From Macrocystis pyrifera (Eukaryota; Sar; Phaeophyceae; Laminariales; Laminariaceae): 64,000 bases of DNA. The notes beneath the pieces were generated by a model that was not told the DNA's origin, did no database searches, and was given only the letters and a program-made list of their open reading frames with translations. Position numbers and translations under genes: made by a program. The stretch covers positions 5,861,959 through 5,925,958 of the forward strand of contig JASSKH010000005.1 in assembly GCA_031763025.1 (NCBI GenBank), in the 5' to 3' direction. Below, piece by piece: positions 34,640 through 46,679 of this stretch; the first letter of the stretch is position 1, and each line of letters starts with the position of its first letter.

Positions 34640-36160
34640 AGGGGGGAAAGAATCGAGGAGGAGGTAAGGCTACAGAGAGAGCGAGACGGCAGGGACTCTC
34701 TCCTAAGCACGACGGATCGCAGTGTAGACCAGCTACACCGCACGACCTTCTGCGAGTTGAAACATGCACCCGGCAGTGACATCTCAGCCATTCCGATGGA
34801 CAGCGGTTTTAAGTAGATGGTTCTTCGGGAGTGTTTGGGAAGGAGAACTGAGCCCTTGCGGTTGGGTGTCGCATAGTCAGGGTACGAGAAGTAGCAGTAG
34901 TAGTATGTGGGAGGAGAGGTTGGAGGAGGTAGAAGAGCTACAGAGAGAGCAAGACGGCCGGGACTGTCTCCTCGGTACTATCGATTGCAGTGTAGACCAG
35001 CAACATCGCACGGCCTTCTGCGCGTTGAAACATGCGCGCAGCAGTTATAAACCAGCCATTTTTATGGACAACGGGTGTTTTGGTAGATGCCTCTTCGGGA
35101 GTGCTTTGGGAAGGAGGACTGGGCCCTTGCGGTTGGAGAGGGCAGGGTCAGGGGTACGGGAAGTAGCAGTAGTGGAAGCGCTAGTATGTGAGGGGAGGGG
35201 TTGGAGAAGGTATAAGAGCTACAGAGAGAGCAAGACCGCAGCAACTCTCTCCTAGGTACTACCGATAGAAGAGTTAACCACCAACAACGCACGGCCTTCT
35301 CCGCGTTGAAACAGGCGCCCAGCAGTTATAAGCCAGCCATTCCGATGGACAGCGGGATTTTGGTAGATGCTTCTCGGGAGTGCTGGGAAGGAGGACTGGG
35401 CCCTTGCGGTTGGCGGTGGCAGGGTCAAGGGTACGGGAAGTAGCAGTAGTAGTATGTTGGGGGGGGGGCGGGGTGGAGAAGGCAGGAGAGCTACAGAGAG
35501 AGCAAGACGGCAGAAACACTGTCCTAGATACTACCGATGGAAAAGTAGACCAGCAACACCGCACGTCCTTCTGCGCGTTGAAACATGCGCGCAGCAGTTA
35601 TAAACCAGCTATTGTTTTGGATAGCGGGTGTGTTGGTAGATACCTCTTCGGGAGTGCTTGGGAAGGAGGACTGGGCCCTTGCGGTTTGAGATCGCAGGGT
35701 CAGAGATACGGGAATTAACAGTAGTTGAAGTGGTAGTATGTGAGGGGAGGGGTTGGAGAAGGTAGAAGAGCTACAGAGAGAGCAGGACCGCAGCAACTCT
35801 CTCCTAGGTATTACCGATAAAAGAGTTAACCAGCAACACCGCACGACCTTCTGCGTTGAAACAGGCGCGCAGCAGGTATAAACGAGCCATTGTTATGGTC
35901 AGCGTTTTTGCTTTATAGATGCTTCTTCGGGCGTGCTTGGGAAGGAGGACTGGGCCCTTGCGGTAGGACGTGGTATGGTCAGGGATACGGGAAGTAGCAG
36001 TAGTAGTAGGTGGAGGGAGGGGTTGGAGAAGGCAAAAGAGCTGCAGAGAGAGCAAGACGGCAGGGACATTGTCCCAGATACTTTCGATGGAAGAGAGTAG
36101 ACCAGCAACACCGCACAGTCTTCTGCGTGTTGGAAGATGCGCGCAGAAAATATTCTTCTC
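34640..36160. repeat. Six-unit ~275-bp tandem array (right arm)
   Basis: This is the inverted copy of the array at 3050-4575, with the same number of units in mirror order. Small length differences in the C/G run near 35459-35468 and single-base changes distinguish the two. On the plus strand here the reading 34764-35255 is open for 163 codons and spans nearly two units, which is why it can look like a gene. Unit lengths are not multiples of three throughout, which argues against a translated repeat protein. Confidence 0.85.
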
Positions 36161-36270
36161 TTTCTGTTCCTTAGTCTGTTTTGGAACAACACTACACATT
36201 GTCGGATGGCATGCATAATAGTATATACGAGTATTTGTCCCTTTTATTTATTTGTTCCGGACTAACCCAC

Positions 36271-36534
36271 CTTGGCGGCATCGAAGACGACCCTGTTTTG
36301 CGATATCGGCAGGATATGGAACACGAATTCCGTCCTGAACCCGTTCTCCCAAACTGCTTCCTTTATTGTCGTCCAGGCAGCTGCGCTGTCTGGGCACGCT
36401 GGGTCAAGATAGACGTCAACCTGTGCGGTGCAGCGATGTTGGTTGCGCGCACGGAGGGGGCAGCGAAGGTAAACATACCGGGGGAAACTAACAAATAAAT
36501 GCAGAACAAACAACACAAGAGCTTCCACTATCAT
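36271..36534 (-). CDS. Thioredoxin-like (DsbA-fold) protein, exon 1
   Basis: This is the N-terminal part of a thioredoxin-fold protein related to the DSBA-like family of plants and protists, whose members carry a CPDS rather than a CxxC active-site motif. From the ATG at 36534 there is a hydrophobic leader (about residues 2-17, a possible signal peptide), then a beta-strand and helix start reading VDVYLDPACPDS (residues 39-50). The exon closes in phase 0 at 36271 before donor GTGGGT. A strong acceptor-like CGCACAG at 36427-36421 could instead make 36420 the exon start with an upstream exon not found here. The fold is judged from the motif and from how well exons 2 and 3 complete it. The redox role is uncertain because the second cysteine is absent. 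Confidence 0.65.
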
Positions 36535-39207
36535 TGCGGCTGTAATGACGGTGTATCCATACTATTAATAAAACAAAGAGCCGTTTTAGAAGTGCACCCA
36601 CTTTTTCGAATACCAGGTACAAAATACTCGGAACCGGTGAAGGATCGTTTTATTTGGCAATAAATATAGGTTGAGTCTCGCTTCCACATGAATGCTTATA
36701 TATTGATGCGTCCCTCACTATACATGCAGTACATGCAACATTAACTGTGTATGATTGATGCAGTATGATTATGTATTTACTGTACGAATAGCAATCTTGC
36801 AATCTTGATGTGCAGAGGGCACATTCACTGTTGAGAGTTTTTACCGTAGGTACAAAACTTGACCGACGAGAGGTGGTGAGTCAGGGTAGAAAAGGGTACC
36901 GGAGTGAATTCCATTCGAGGTACGTCTTTGTATGGGGCCGAACGAACCTACTGTTGTACATACAGCTGCAGTAGTAGGTACGGTCGTAGCCCGAAGTTGT
37001 TCACAAATATCTGCTGGGGGACCCAACGAGAAATTTTATCGGATTCTTCACGAGCGGGAAGTTCGAACTGACGACCATCAGCTGCAGTCCTGCCGACGAC
37101 GCCATTTATGAATATATGGTACAGTTAGTATTACAGCAGTAGTCGGTTGGGCTACTACTGGTTATGTACCCAAGAAGTACAGCAATATTGACTGATTTCA
37201 CTTCTTTCTTCCCGTTCCGTGAAAAACATCAGGGAACCGTTCGTACATCTGACCGAATTGCCGAAATCAGCGGCGGCGCGCGCACATGCCGCCAGCTTGA
37301 TCGTGGCGCTAGAGGTGCCCCGACTCTTAGATGGGCGATCTTACCTCGCCGTACCTCGCAAGAGTAGCTCAAATCAATTTATGGCGCGACAGTGTGCCCT
37401 AGGCCTTCACGACACGAAAATAGCCGGCGTTTTTTGTGTTGATCTCGGCTATGCCGGCCGGACGAATATAGAGCTCTTGTTGTGTACCGCGCTTTCTGCG
37501 ATCACCCAAAAAGCCCGGGAAAGACCCTGAAGATGACCGTGATCTATCCTGCATGGTGTCCGCTGGCGACATGACGCACACGGCTCACGCCGTGCGCCTG
37601 CCCTATGTTCTGCCACGATATATGAGGGACTTTTCCGCAATACGGGATATTATTTTCCCGGTATTTTGCTGGGGCTATAAAAATCCCTGCAGCGCGAAAA
37701 AAACTGAGATTCGGGAATTTTTCTCGAAACGCGAAAAAAAAAAAGCATCCGGGTAAACAACTATTATAGGCCTCAAGTAAAGAACTAGCCTGTCTGCGCT
37801 CGCTGGTGGCAACTGAAGAAGAAATTGAGTGTCGACGCCAAATTGAAGGTTTTGAAAACCGTTGAAGCCCGCATTTTGTTGAGAAATGAAAGCGATATTT
37901 CCCCCCAAAAAAGAGGAAATTAGGTTTAAGCGGTGAGGAGAACACCTCAAACTGGGACAGTAGAGGTCTCCATATTGTCGATATATAGATGAGTTTCTGG
38001 GATTCTTCTCCACAAGAAGCGGGAAACAAAAACAAGCCCCTGCTTGGCTATCCTGGTCCGACCAGATCCCGTTTGCACCTTGCTCCTCTTTGAAGATGAT
38101 ACTTGTCGGTAGCCATCAAACAAAGTCGTTACTCGACAAAACTTTCAAGTCATCTGGTGTACATTTACGTATTTCTAGATGCAAAACAGAGAGTTTTCCA
38201 GCCTGGGCTATAGTTTTGCAATACAGCAGCATACAGCAGCAGATGTCTTACACTACTAATGCAGTGCACTCGTATACATATTGCCAAATATAAGTCTCCA
38301 CAGCAAGTATTAATAGTATCATGGATGTATTTTAGCACGTACGTACAAAACCTGCAGCAGCACATACAGTAGTACGTGCGTACCGGTAAATCATGGAGAA
38401 AAGATCTTCAGTATCCCTCCGGGACCAGTATGGCGGAGTACTTTGATATGATTGAAGCAATAACATATTATAGGCTACACGGGATTACTACTACGTACCC
38501 CAGGAGATATCGAGTGCTGCAGTAAAACTGCGGTCTCCGTGTTGCTTTTATTGAACTGACCACAAGGAAGGGTATTTCCCTATTTCGTTTTTTGTTTGAA
38601 CGAAGTGTAAGGAAGGGTCGTTCTTTTTTGCGAGATGTGAGCGCACACGCGCATCGCCCCACTTTGAGCTCGCTATACTTTCGTTTTTGCTCTCCACAGC
38701 TTCCATCTGTTGAGCAAACCAATCTATCGATACCGGCCTGGAGTCGCCTGAAGTTGCCAACATCTTCTTTCCCTATTCTGTTTGAAGCTTCTCGTACGTC
38801 ACCTGACAGTGGCTTCGCGCTTGCCTCGAACATCGACAGTGTATTTACCGGCCATCGGCAATGGAGTCCCGACGTATGCATCAGCTACGCGCTGGTTACT
38901 TTGTGTTGTTTTCTGTTATTTTTTGTTTGCTTCGTCGTCTTCCGTTTCGTTTTCGACTTTTTTTGTCTATTAGTTTATTTTTTGGTCCTCTGGTGCTTAA
39001 TAGCGGATTAAGTATGTTTGTTTTTTTGTTCTCATCTCTGTTCTACACCCCTCACGTAGCTTGCGAGCCTGCAATCTGCGAAAACCTGCGCATTCTCTTG
39101 TGTGTTTTCTTTTCCTGAATTCTTGCTTCCATGCTTGAATCGATTGTTTTTGCTTTTTCCTCTCTCTTCCCTTTTTGACTTTTGATTTTTCCACTTCGTT
39201 TTTCGAT

Positions 39208-39750
39208 TTTGTTCGTCGTCGAGTTGTTTTTTCACCCTATCTATTTTTTCATGAGTAGTACGCCGTCTTATCGGTTTATGTGGCGACTTGTAGAGCGTAT
39301 CGCATGTACCTGATACGCACGAGCGCGCACCTCACTTTTTATTTTCGTCTGAGGTGTACATGTGCAAGGGTTGTCATGTGTATTATTCTTTGCTTGTTTT
39401 GTAGTTGCCACCGAGGTATTCTTCTACTCCAGAGCTATTGGAGCCTGTCCTGTGACCACAGAATGCATTGCATTGTGGCGATGAGTTAATGCGAGAACAA
39501 CAACAGCACACGTCAATCGCCATATCTAATCAGTGATGAGCCTCGGATCGCGTAAACGTGGTAATATACTAGTCCGCGGTGGCCCAAGACCGCCACCCTG
39601 AACTGCTGCTGGCTCGCTATACAGCTGGAGGAGGACTGGACGTTTATCAACATCAAGACACCTGCTGCTACGTGCGAAAAGGGAGCTTCTTCTACGACGA
39701 AAGAAACCAAACATCGAAGGTCTACGTACTTCGTTGGAACGTGAGTGACA
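39208..39750. other. Non-coding stretch between arm and Copia relic 2
   Basis: It continues the T-rich sequence of the right arm. The piece CTGTGACCACAGAATGCATT (39450-39470), followed by AACAACAACAGCAC, resembles the terminal module of repeat F. A 39600-39740 segment is open in several frames; no single one stands out. Confidence 0.4.
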
Positions 39751-40384
39751 CTTAGTACGGATACCGTGTGCTTTTAAGAGGGTCTTACGTAGGGCATTCT
39801 CCTACTGCTGTAGTTCACTACTGCGGTAGTCTAATTGCTGAGACTGCGACAAAGACACCCTTAGAGCACGATCGCGTGAGGAGCTTTGAAAATATCAATT
39901 CCGCTTTGGTTTGTCATAGACGAGGACAGATAATCTCGTACAAAATTCAAGTGAAACTGCTATACGCTGCTGCACAGCAACTCCACATCAAAACCCCAGC
40001 AAGCCTGGGGGTTAGGAGCTCTGCTTAGAGTAGTTCTTTCCGTGGATCGTAATCCTCAGTAACTCTGAGCAACAGCGGTACAGAAGTTACTCCCGATAAG
40101 CGTTCTGCTATCTAACAAAAGGGCGCTGAACGTCGATAAATTTCCAACAGGGCCATCGGCCCCAAAGAGATTTCTTTTTTTGACAGTTGTCGCTGGACTC
40201 CATGTGGATCTGTGACCCCATACGACCGTTGAAGTGAGCACTATTTCGAATAGTTTCTCCGAGGAGGATGCGACAAATTATTTTCGTGTCTTCATCACAC
40301 AGCAGTACCGCTACCTATTATACCCGGTGCTACTTTCGTACTGCTGTAGAATCATACACGACCGCCTGGCAACTACTTCTTATC

Positions 40385-41250
40385 ATGGAATACTCCACCA
40401 ACAACAGAGGTGGACACCTGACCAACGCCATCATGGGTCCTCAGAAACTCGACGGGCGGGAGCCAGGTGAATTTCGTGACTGACATCAACGACTGCCTGT
40501 GGTGCTTGGGATAACACGTCGACATATTGCGAGTCTGATCAAGAGAAAGCTCCGTCCAACCAAAAGACTCTCCGGTACGGCTCAGGCTGCCATCGACAAG
40601 GCTGTTGCCGACTTCGACAGGTCGGACGAAGATCTCTACGCTATCCTGAATCTGCTTATAGAGAAACCAGAAGCGCCTCTTGTATGTAAGCACGAAGGCA
40701 CTACTGGTCCAAGCGGGAATGGACAACAGGCCCTACTCGAATTCCTTGGGAAATACAACAAGATCACGAACGAGGTCATTTGGTCAAAAATCAACCATGG
40801 ACAAACTAGTGGACTCGCCCATGCAGCTAGGGCAAGACCCTGATGACTTCATGGAGAAGATCCTCGCCCACGTTAAGCTAGAGAAGATGCATGAACCTAT
40901 CTCTGACCGCAGATTTAAAGACATGTGCAGGGATTCACTTCGGAGTACAAGGACATCAACTTGCTGATGTACCGCGACCCAACGTTCGACATCGAGCAGA
41001 GCACGATGCGCCATCTTTACCTGGACGATCTTTATCGCAGCAACGGTGCGAAAGGGAATATCGCTGGTCGCCATGGCAGCGGAAACATCAACGAGCAGGC
41101 ACCGCGGACGGGACGGCCATCTCGCCCGCAATTGCTGGAAGGAGCGAGACGAGGGCAAGAAATCTTCCTAGAAGAAGGGCGCAAGAACCAAAGGGGCCGC
41201 TGGACAAAAGTGGTGTTCTGTCCTTAAGAACACCCCTCACAATGATGAGG
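40385..41250 (+). pseudogene. gag: Copia gag polyprotein, broken
   Basis: The frame from ATG 40385 meets TGA at 40481-40483, where relic 1 has TGG in the matching codon, so this is a Trp-to-stop change. The frame then runs on to 40843. A frameshift near 40790 leads into a gag-type helical segment (DPDDFMEKILAHVKLEK), and a second near 40925 leads into KDINLLMYRDPTFDIEQ. The section ends in KWCSVLKNTPHNDEGCYAQG, the C/H/C motif of Copia gag, in yet another frame. At least one stop and three frame changes make it non-functional. Confidence 0.65.
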
Positions 41251-41359
41251 GGTGCTACGCACAGGGCGCACCACGCCCGGAACCCAGAGCTGCTCACGTC
41301 GATTCTGTCGTACTGTCTGCCGACTTCCATCCGGTCATCGACGACGAGGAACCTCATAC

Positions 41360-41710
41360 CTGAATTTCGACGATGATTTTGACAAGACCTGTGATTTTTC
41401 AGCGCTGGCGACTGGAAGTGGCGAAGGGATCTCAGACCCCAACCTGAACAGATTCACCATGCTGGTGGACAGCGGAGCCTCGGACCACTTTGTGGACGAT
41501 GAGCTGATCCCAGGTCTACGCCAACGGATGAGAGGCTGCAAGATAATGGACGAGCCGAAGCCCACTGCAGGCAAGAAGAAGATATTCGCTACAGCAACAG
41601 GCACCATCTGTGGGCACGTCATCGGTCCAGCCACCCTATTCCTGTCCGTATCTTCACTTTCACCGTACCTGGGATGGTCCGCCACCTTTTGTCTTCTGCA
41701 ACAGCAATGA
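41360..41710 (+). pseudogene. Copia aspartic protease segment
   Basis: The reading frame contains MLVDSGASDHFVDDELI (about 41459-41510), where D-S-G-A is the catalytic signature of retroviral-type aspartic proteases in Copia polyproteins. It is preceded by an acidic linker (FDDDFDKTCDFSALATG) and followed by about 60 residues before frame loss at 41710. The expected second half with the hydrophobic GR/K-type motif is not clear. It sits directly after the gag motif, as expected in a gag-pol polyprotein. Confidence 0.65.
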
Positions 41711-41984
41711 AGTCGGAGGTCAACACCATCCTGCAAAAGGGAAACTCTCACCTCCAGTCAAAGGCAAGATTCTCTACTGTTGAGCCAGTATGGAAAGGAC
41801 GCGGGTATGTGCTCGTTTGACGTGTTACTACCCGTGCCTGAAGGCAAGAACCAGACCAAGACGGTTGTGGTGGCTGTGGGGAACCAATTTCACAGCCTAG
41901 GGTGACGCGCGCATCCATAAGAGCCAACCCCAATACAGACGACGCTTTCTTCAGCTCACGTACACCCAGGCAGTTGCTCCATTC

Positions 41985-42060
41985 ATCAAAACGAGAACGT
42001 GATGAAGCAGCTCAAGAAGGCACTCATGGATCGCTTCGGAATGGCAAGACATGGGACAAG
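41985..42060 (+). pseudogene. Reverse-transcriptase remnant (Copia)
   Basis: A short reading gives ENVMKQLKKALMDRFGMARHG, which resembles the conserved stretch of Copia reverse transcriptase just after the catalytic YxDD block (L-x-x-x-F-x-M-x-D-x-G). Nothing else of the enzyme is visible: the YxDD box itself is missing. Being only about 250 bases after the protease frame ends, it implies a multi-kilobase internal deletion. Confidence 0.45.
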
Positions 42061-42856
42061 ACAGGGGAGACGTCTGCCTTAATCTTCCTCCTTCGATTTC
42101 TTGGTCGTCAGTTGGATCCACGGCAATGGCGGCACAAGATACGGCCGAACTCTGGTCAACTCCTTATATTCATCAATCCAGGCCAGGCTACAGTATCTGC
42201 GATCGGATGGCCGGAGGATTCACCACTTTGGGGGGTACAGCAGGGAACTCTGGTAATGTGCAGCTGTACCTCTGGTAGTCTTTTGAGCAAGCAGTGAACA
42301 CTTGCAGTGATCGTCCATTGTTCATTTTTGTTTGTTTTCGGGGCGGCAGGAACTTTCGACCAGTTTGTACTATATTGTAGCGTATTGACAAGAAAGCTTT
42401 CACGTTTATTAAGACTACCAGGTACTCCTGTAGCATTAATAGTATAGGTACGCACCCATCTCACACAAGGAGGTGATACAGCAGAACTGAACGATTTTGC
42501 GTCCGGTTTTTCGTTGTCATGTATGTGTTGAAATTCACTCTTAGGATCTCATGCGGTAGGTAGATCATGCACTACAATTGATCATCCTTGGAACTCATGC
42601 AGGTACATGTACAAGTGCGTGTTCCCAAATGCAACATCGCTATTAATACTTGATGCTGCGTGTGTTTTCTTTTTATCATGTAACGCTGAGTGAGAAAGTG
42701 TATGCTTAACGGGACGAGGTATTGGAAGATGACGCTTGTCAGTAGCCATTATTGTCGTTACTCGATAACACTCAGTCATCTGGTATACATTTACCCATTT
42801 CTAGGTGCAACAGACAGTTTTCCAGTCTGTGGGTTATAGTTTGTTGTTTAATACAG

Positions 42857-43165
42857 CAGTCTAAGACATAGCAGTTGCTCACAGTCGCGCAAATGTCTGA
42901 TGTAAACTGATTGGTTGATTGGTGTGATTTATGTAGCTGAAAATTGTCCTACGGGAATATGCGGTGGGTTTTGGGCTTTCCCCAATGGGTTGCATGAAAA
43001 TATATTTAGATGGTTTTCCACGGTCACAGGGAAGAGGGATGAGAGCCTCCTTGACCTCAGTACCACAATGACACAACCTCTGCAACGATAATAACAAGAA
43101 CAACAACATAATCTCTTCTTTTGCTCCCGCACCTCATGGCAAGGTTGAGCGATGCATCACCCGGT
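42857..43165 (+). repeat. Repeat B, 3' fragment
   Basis: It matches 53300-53645 (GTCTGATGTA, GTCCTACGGGAATATGCGG, GGGTTGCAT, CTGCAACGA-AATAACAAGAACAACAACAT, GCAAGGTTGAGCG) and the reverse complement of 46690-47000. Only the distal third of the element is present. Confidence 0.8.
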
Positions 43166-43278
43166 GCACGAGTTGTTTCCTTACGCTAGCGAGACCGGTA
43201 AGTCAGGATGGCTCGTGCCAAAGGGTGAGCGCTAGGGATGGACTGCTACCGGACGCCGTGCTGAGGGAGACCCGGTGA

Positions 43279-43860
43279 GAGGTTGCCAAAATAGGTTTTG
43301 AGGTGACTGCTGACGCAGCAGCAGCACTACCACCAGCAACAGCTATTCAGCGAACCCTACTACAAGATCACTACCAACAGCAACAGTACCAGCAGCAGCA
43401 GCGTTTTCACGAGTACCACCAGCAACAGCAGTACAGCGACCACTACTACCCGCAAGATCATTTCCAGCAGGAGCAGCAGCAGCGGCAGTAGCAACAACAT
43501 TCCATTCAGCGAGACCCGGCCGCCGTTAGTTACGCACGACAAGTAGAAGTTAGAGCAGATGGGAGAGGAGCGCCAGCCCAGGAGAGCAACGTCCCACCAT
43601 CTAGTGCAACACCCTTGACTGTGATTTCGTCGAGCGAAAAATCGGGCGCAGGGTATGCAGTGGATTTATCCGCGTTCCCGACGCTGTATGTGCAATATCG
43701 ACAAGCAATCAATGACTACATCATGAAGGTAGAACGTGAAGCTGTGCAGGAAGAGATGGAACTAGCGCGTGTAGCGGCAATCACAGGGTTTTGTCATCGA
43801 AAATTCCGAAGCAGGCGGTTAATCTTCCGTTTGGGAAACAAGAGTAGCAGCAGGTGGTGA
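43279..43860 (+). pseudogene. Polyglutamine ORF with one in-frame stop
   Basis: A single frame runs from 43279 to TGA 43858-43860, broken only by TAG at 43489-43491 at the end of a run of CAG codons (probably CAG changed to TAG). The first part is Ala/Gln-rich with many CAA/CAG codons and His/Tyr spacers. The second part (43492 on) is non-repetitive: VSYARQVEVRADGRG, then SAFPTLYVQYRQAINDYIM, then a charged helix KVEREAVQEEMELARVAA. The second part looks like a real folded or coiled segment. The start is not defined; the first upstream stop is at 43276. The family is unknown. Confidence 0.4.
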
Positions 43861-43983
43861 CCGTGGAGGAGAGTGCATTTTGCAGCTAAGCAATGGAGAC
43901 CTGGTGAGGCGTGAGGAGGAGCTGGTTGGGGGTGATGAAGAAGTGGAAAAGGGTGAAATCAGGAGGAGCATGGACTAGAACCG

Positions 43984-44303
43984 ATGAAGCCGCAGGAGGA
44001 GCAACAACGTCAGGAGGAAACACCAGCTTGGACTTCTCCCGCGCCATGGCCGTCCCCATTGCCCGATGAGCGCGAGGACGAGCAAGGTGTGAGTCGGGCG
44101 CAGCAGATGAACGACATCAGGAGAAGCCACCAGCTTCGGCTTCTCCCGCGCCATGGCCGCCCTCTTTGCCCGATGAGTGCGAGGGCGAGCATGGCATGAA
44201 CCAGGCGCAGCAGCAGCAAAGACGTCAGGAGGAGCCACCAGCTTCGACTTCCCCCGCGCCATGGCCGTCCCCATTGCCCCATGAGAGCGGGGAGGAGGTG
44301 TGA
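43984..44303 (+). pseudogene. Pro-rich coding repeat, three ~108-bp units, frameshifted
   Basis: Units begin CAGGAGGA/GAAGCCACCAGCTT at 44011, 44118 and 44226. The second spacing is 108 bases (36 codons); the first is 107, so one base is missing and the frame is broken between units 1 and 2. Each unit reads a Pro-rich block (SPAPWPSPLPDE) and then an acidic and Gln-rich spacer. It follows the polyglutamine ORF by 120 bases on the same strand and may be the same decayed gene. Confidence 0.45.
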
Positions 44304-44779
44304 GCGGGCTTTGGTTTTTGAGCAGCTTCGTGGGCTGGGGAACGGAGCCGGGATGTCGGCATCTTACGCGGCCGAGAAGAACGCGGGTACGTACGCGAGA
44401 AAGACCAGGTCACTGCATGTTAAGAGTAAGGCATGTATTCTTCATTTTTCTTTGATATGTTTTTTATGTGACTAAAGGAGCAACTCCAGTCACTTATAGT
44501 CTCACTATTAAATAATAGACTACTTCATCGATTGTACCAGGTACCACATATAAGCATTCGTTCTGACTGGTACCAGGTAGGCTGGTATGTACGCTACCAC
44601 ACGTACATGTAGACCTTTATTGCTTGAGTTATTTTAGGTTTTTCCTGGAATTAATGTTGTGGCAAATGGATGATTGTGAATCAGCATCTCTGTTTGAGTA
44701 AACACCACATACGTGCGTATGAACTTTCAGCGCCAGGTATTTGATATTGTTCTTTTTTTGGTTTTTGGTGCTCAATCCA

Positions 44780-44782
<3 letters not shown>

Positions 44783-44812
<30 letters not shown>

Positions 44813-45123
44813 CATCATCACTTTTACTTTCCAGCCCACTCGTAGGAGGTTTTACCCTCGACGATCTTCTGGACAAGCCGTGGTCACAGGTGTCGTCCCT
44901 TCTCCCCCCCGGTACGTGCCTTTAGTTTTTATCGCGCATGGGGTTCAGCATTCCCACTGCTCGTCGATTTTCATCGAATGTACAGCTAACTCACGCTCTC
45001 GCGCTTTCCGCTAATCAATTTTATGCAAGAAAAAGTCCCTATGAGCATGCACTCGGTGAGACTCGAACTCACGAAATTGATCTTGATAGGCTCGCGGACC
45101 ACCTACCAAGCCACCGGGGACGC
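44783..45123 (-). mobile_element. tRNA-derived SINE, copy 3
   Basis: This minus-strand copy has a perfect long tail, seen as a run of about 29 T at 44784-44812, followed by CATCATCACTTTTACTTTCC. The body contains CGACGATCTTCTGGACAAGC and TCGATTTTCATCGAATGTA. The T-arm is seen as GTGAGACTCGAACTCAC and the head ends at CCGGGGACG (45115-45123). The long uninterrupted tail suggests a recent insertion. Confidence 0.85.
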
Positions 45124-45374
45124 CGGTGGATGTACTTGATATGTTATACGTACGCACTATATCTCTGGATGGAATGCGCGTAGCGTTTTCCTGTGGAAAT
45201 TCCGTACATGATACGTACCTGGTATATATATATATATTTGGGTTTTAATATTGCTTTGGGGATAGGAATAAACTGCAAGCAAGCACTGGGCCCAATGTCT
45301 AGCAGACGACCTGAGGGTTTTTCAAGCCACCTAGGGGTCCACGGAAAGCTCCCCTGTGCTGTTCGGAGTAGAGC

Positions 45375-45590
45375 GTGTTATGGCCGAGGGCGGCTGAGAA
45401 GAGCGGGAAGTGGTACCGGGGGGTCATCGAAGCGGCGGACTGTTTCATGGCGAGGTGGCACAGGGACGAGGCGCAGAGAAGCCGGCTGCGCCACGCAGCT
45501 GAGGGAGCCAAGACAGCGACAAGGAGAGAGGGGGACGGGGGATGCAGCTGTCGACAAAAGCAGAAACGAAATTACAGATCGGATGGCTAG
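45375..45590 (+). CDS. Possible coding fragment, unknown product
   Basis: A plus frame reads GKWYRGVIEAADCFMARWHR, then DEAQRSRLRHAAEGAKTATR, a charged helical pattern, ending TAG at 45588-45590. The surrounding DNA gives no splice signals strong enough to place it in a gene. It may be a gag-like or host exon fragment. Confidence 0.2.
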   Translation: MLWPRAAEKSGKWYRGVIEAADCFMARWHRDEAQRSRLRHAAEGAKTATRREGDGGCSCRQKQKRNYRSDG

Positions 45591-46129
45591 GTATCGGTTC
45601 GACTAGTCTATCTCTTGAAGTCTAGCAGGTTTTGTTTTTTCTTGTTGAGTTGTTCAGTGGGGGGGGGCGACAGCGGCAATTCTGACACTTGGCACCGCTT
45701 TTGACGAGAGTAGGAAGGAGACGGTAAAGGGTGTGGCTAGGTTCCCGAATCGATTTTCTAAGTCAGACGGGCACCCATGTTGCTACGATCACCGTCTTGA
45801 TGTTCTCTTCTTTCATGCATCGTCTCTCCCTTTGTTTCCTTCCCCCGCCCCACCGTCCGTATGCCGTTATCTTCCTCTCCTCCGTGATATTTCGTCCGCG
45901 CGGCAGCTATCTGTCCTTCCTGACTACGTATTGTTCCGTCTAGCAGCTTTTCTGATCTCCTTGCGGCATTTGTATTCTGTTTCATATCAGAAATTATTTT
46001 TGGTTTATTGTATTTTTCTTCTTATTTCTAGTCTTGCTTGTGTTGTTGCGTTCTCGTGCCCGATACGCTAGCACTTCACTTGCTTGACCCTTGAATTTAC
46101 CATTATTTTTTGTTTTTTTTTGTCTTCCT

Positions 46130-46260
46130 CTGTCTCGTAGTCTGTGACCACAGAATCAGTATCGCTCTAGGATAAGGCATCAGGACGGACATTGGGTGTA
46201 CTGATGCCGCTGGGTAGAAAGGACGATTAAATGTGAAGACAACAACAATAGCATCAACAG
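46130..46260 (+). repeat. Repeat F terminal module, diverged
   Basis: TCTGTGACCACAGAATCAGTATCGCTCTAGG, then GACGGACATTGGGTGTACTG and GGGTAGAAAGGACGATTAAATGTGAAGACAACAACAATA follow the order of the module at 57890-58000 and 59175-59300. It is a solo terminal copy with about 75% identity. Confidence 0.65.
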
Positions 46261-46679
46261 AACAAGAGCTTGCACGCTGAGTTCGAGTAGGGGGAGGAAG
46301 AGCAGCAGCAGTACATACGACGTATAGGACAGTAATATTTTGCATACTACTGCTGTGGTATACTCGGAAACGAATGTATGTATGGTGCTCTCACGTGTCC
46401 CTACGTTATCTGCCCCATGCTTCCATTGAGTTTAGTGCTGCGGGAGCGACAGTGCTATCACCCAGGCGGACAATATGTCATTGACCTGAGCCGCGGCCGG
46501 AGATCAGAATGGAGGACGAAGGTCGCGGCGAAGGCATCCGTCCCAGCAAGGGGGGAGAGATGATGCACGCGTGTACGTACGTACATAGTTGGAATCGAGA
46601 CCCATGAATATGTTTTGATTTTGGTTCCTAAGCATCGTAACTGGGCTATATAGCCCCCCCCCAAGCGGACAACTCGTGC

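Larger units (their letters stand above)
33561..39207 (+). repeat. Right arm of the 5.65-kb inverted repeat
   Basis: This is the mirror copy of 1-5647, lying inside sequence that is continuous from 5748 to the window end. Unlike the left arm it keeps the thioredoxin-like exon (36534-36271) in an open frame. Beyond 39207 the sequence continues without a visible partner because the left arm reaches the window edge. The arm itself includes dispersed repeats (38090-38890) that are also found, diverged, near 42.7, 53.7 and 54.6 kb. Confidence 0.95.
39750..42850 (+). mobile_element. Copia-type LTR retrotransposon relic 2
   Basis: In order there are a leader like that of relic 1 (39900-40260), a gag ORF from ATG 40385, a Cys/His knuckle-like motif (41208-41270), an aspartic protease signature (41459-41520), a short reverse-transcriptase remnant (41990-42050) and a 3' region (42340-42850) shared with relic 1. 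Integrase and most of the reverse transcriptase are missing, so a large internal deletion has occurred. The 3' region shares blocks with 38090-38260 of the right inverted-repeat arm, suggesting common LTR-type sequence. LTR boundaries could not be fixed. Confidence 0.65.

Noticed and set aside
34764-35255. 163-codon ORF in the right arm
   Set aside because: It covers tandem-array units whose lengths do not keep phase; treated as repeat.
39580-39745. Possible exon with donor GTGAGT before Copia relic 2
   Set aside because: Three frames are open at once and none has a recognisable pattern, so coding could not be argued.
43303-43491. CAG-rich block considered as a simple microsatellite
   Set aside because: CAA/CAG mixing with His, Tyr and Phe codons and an open non-repetitive downstream frame fit a former coding region better.
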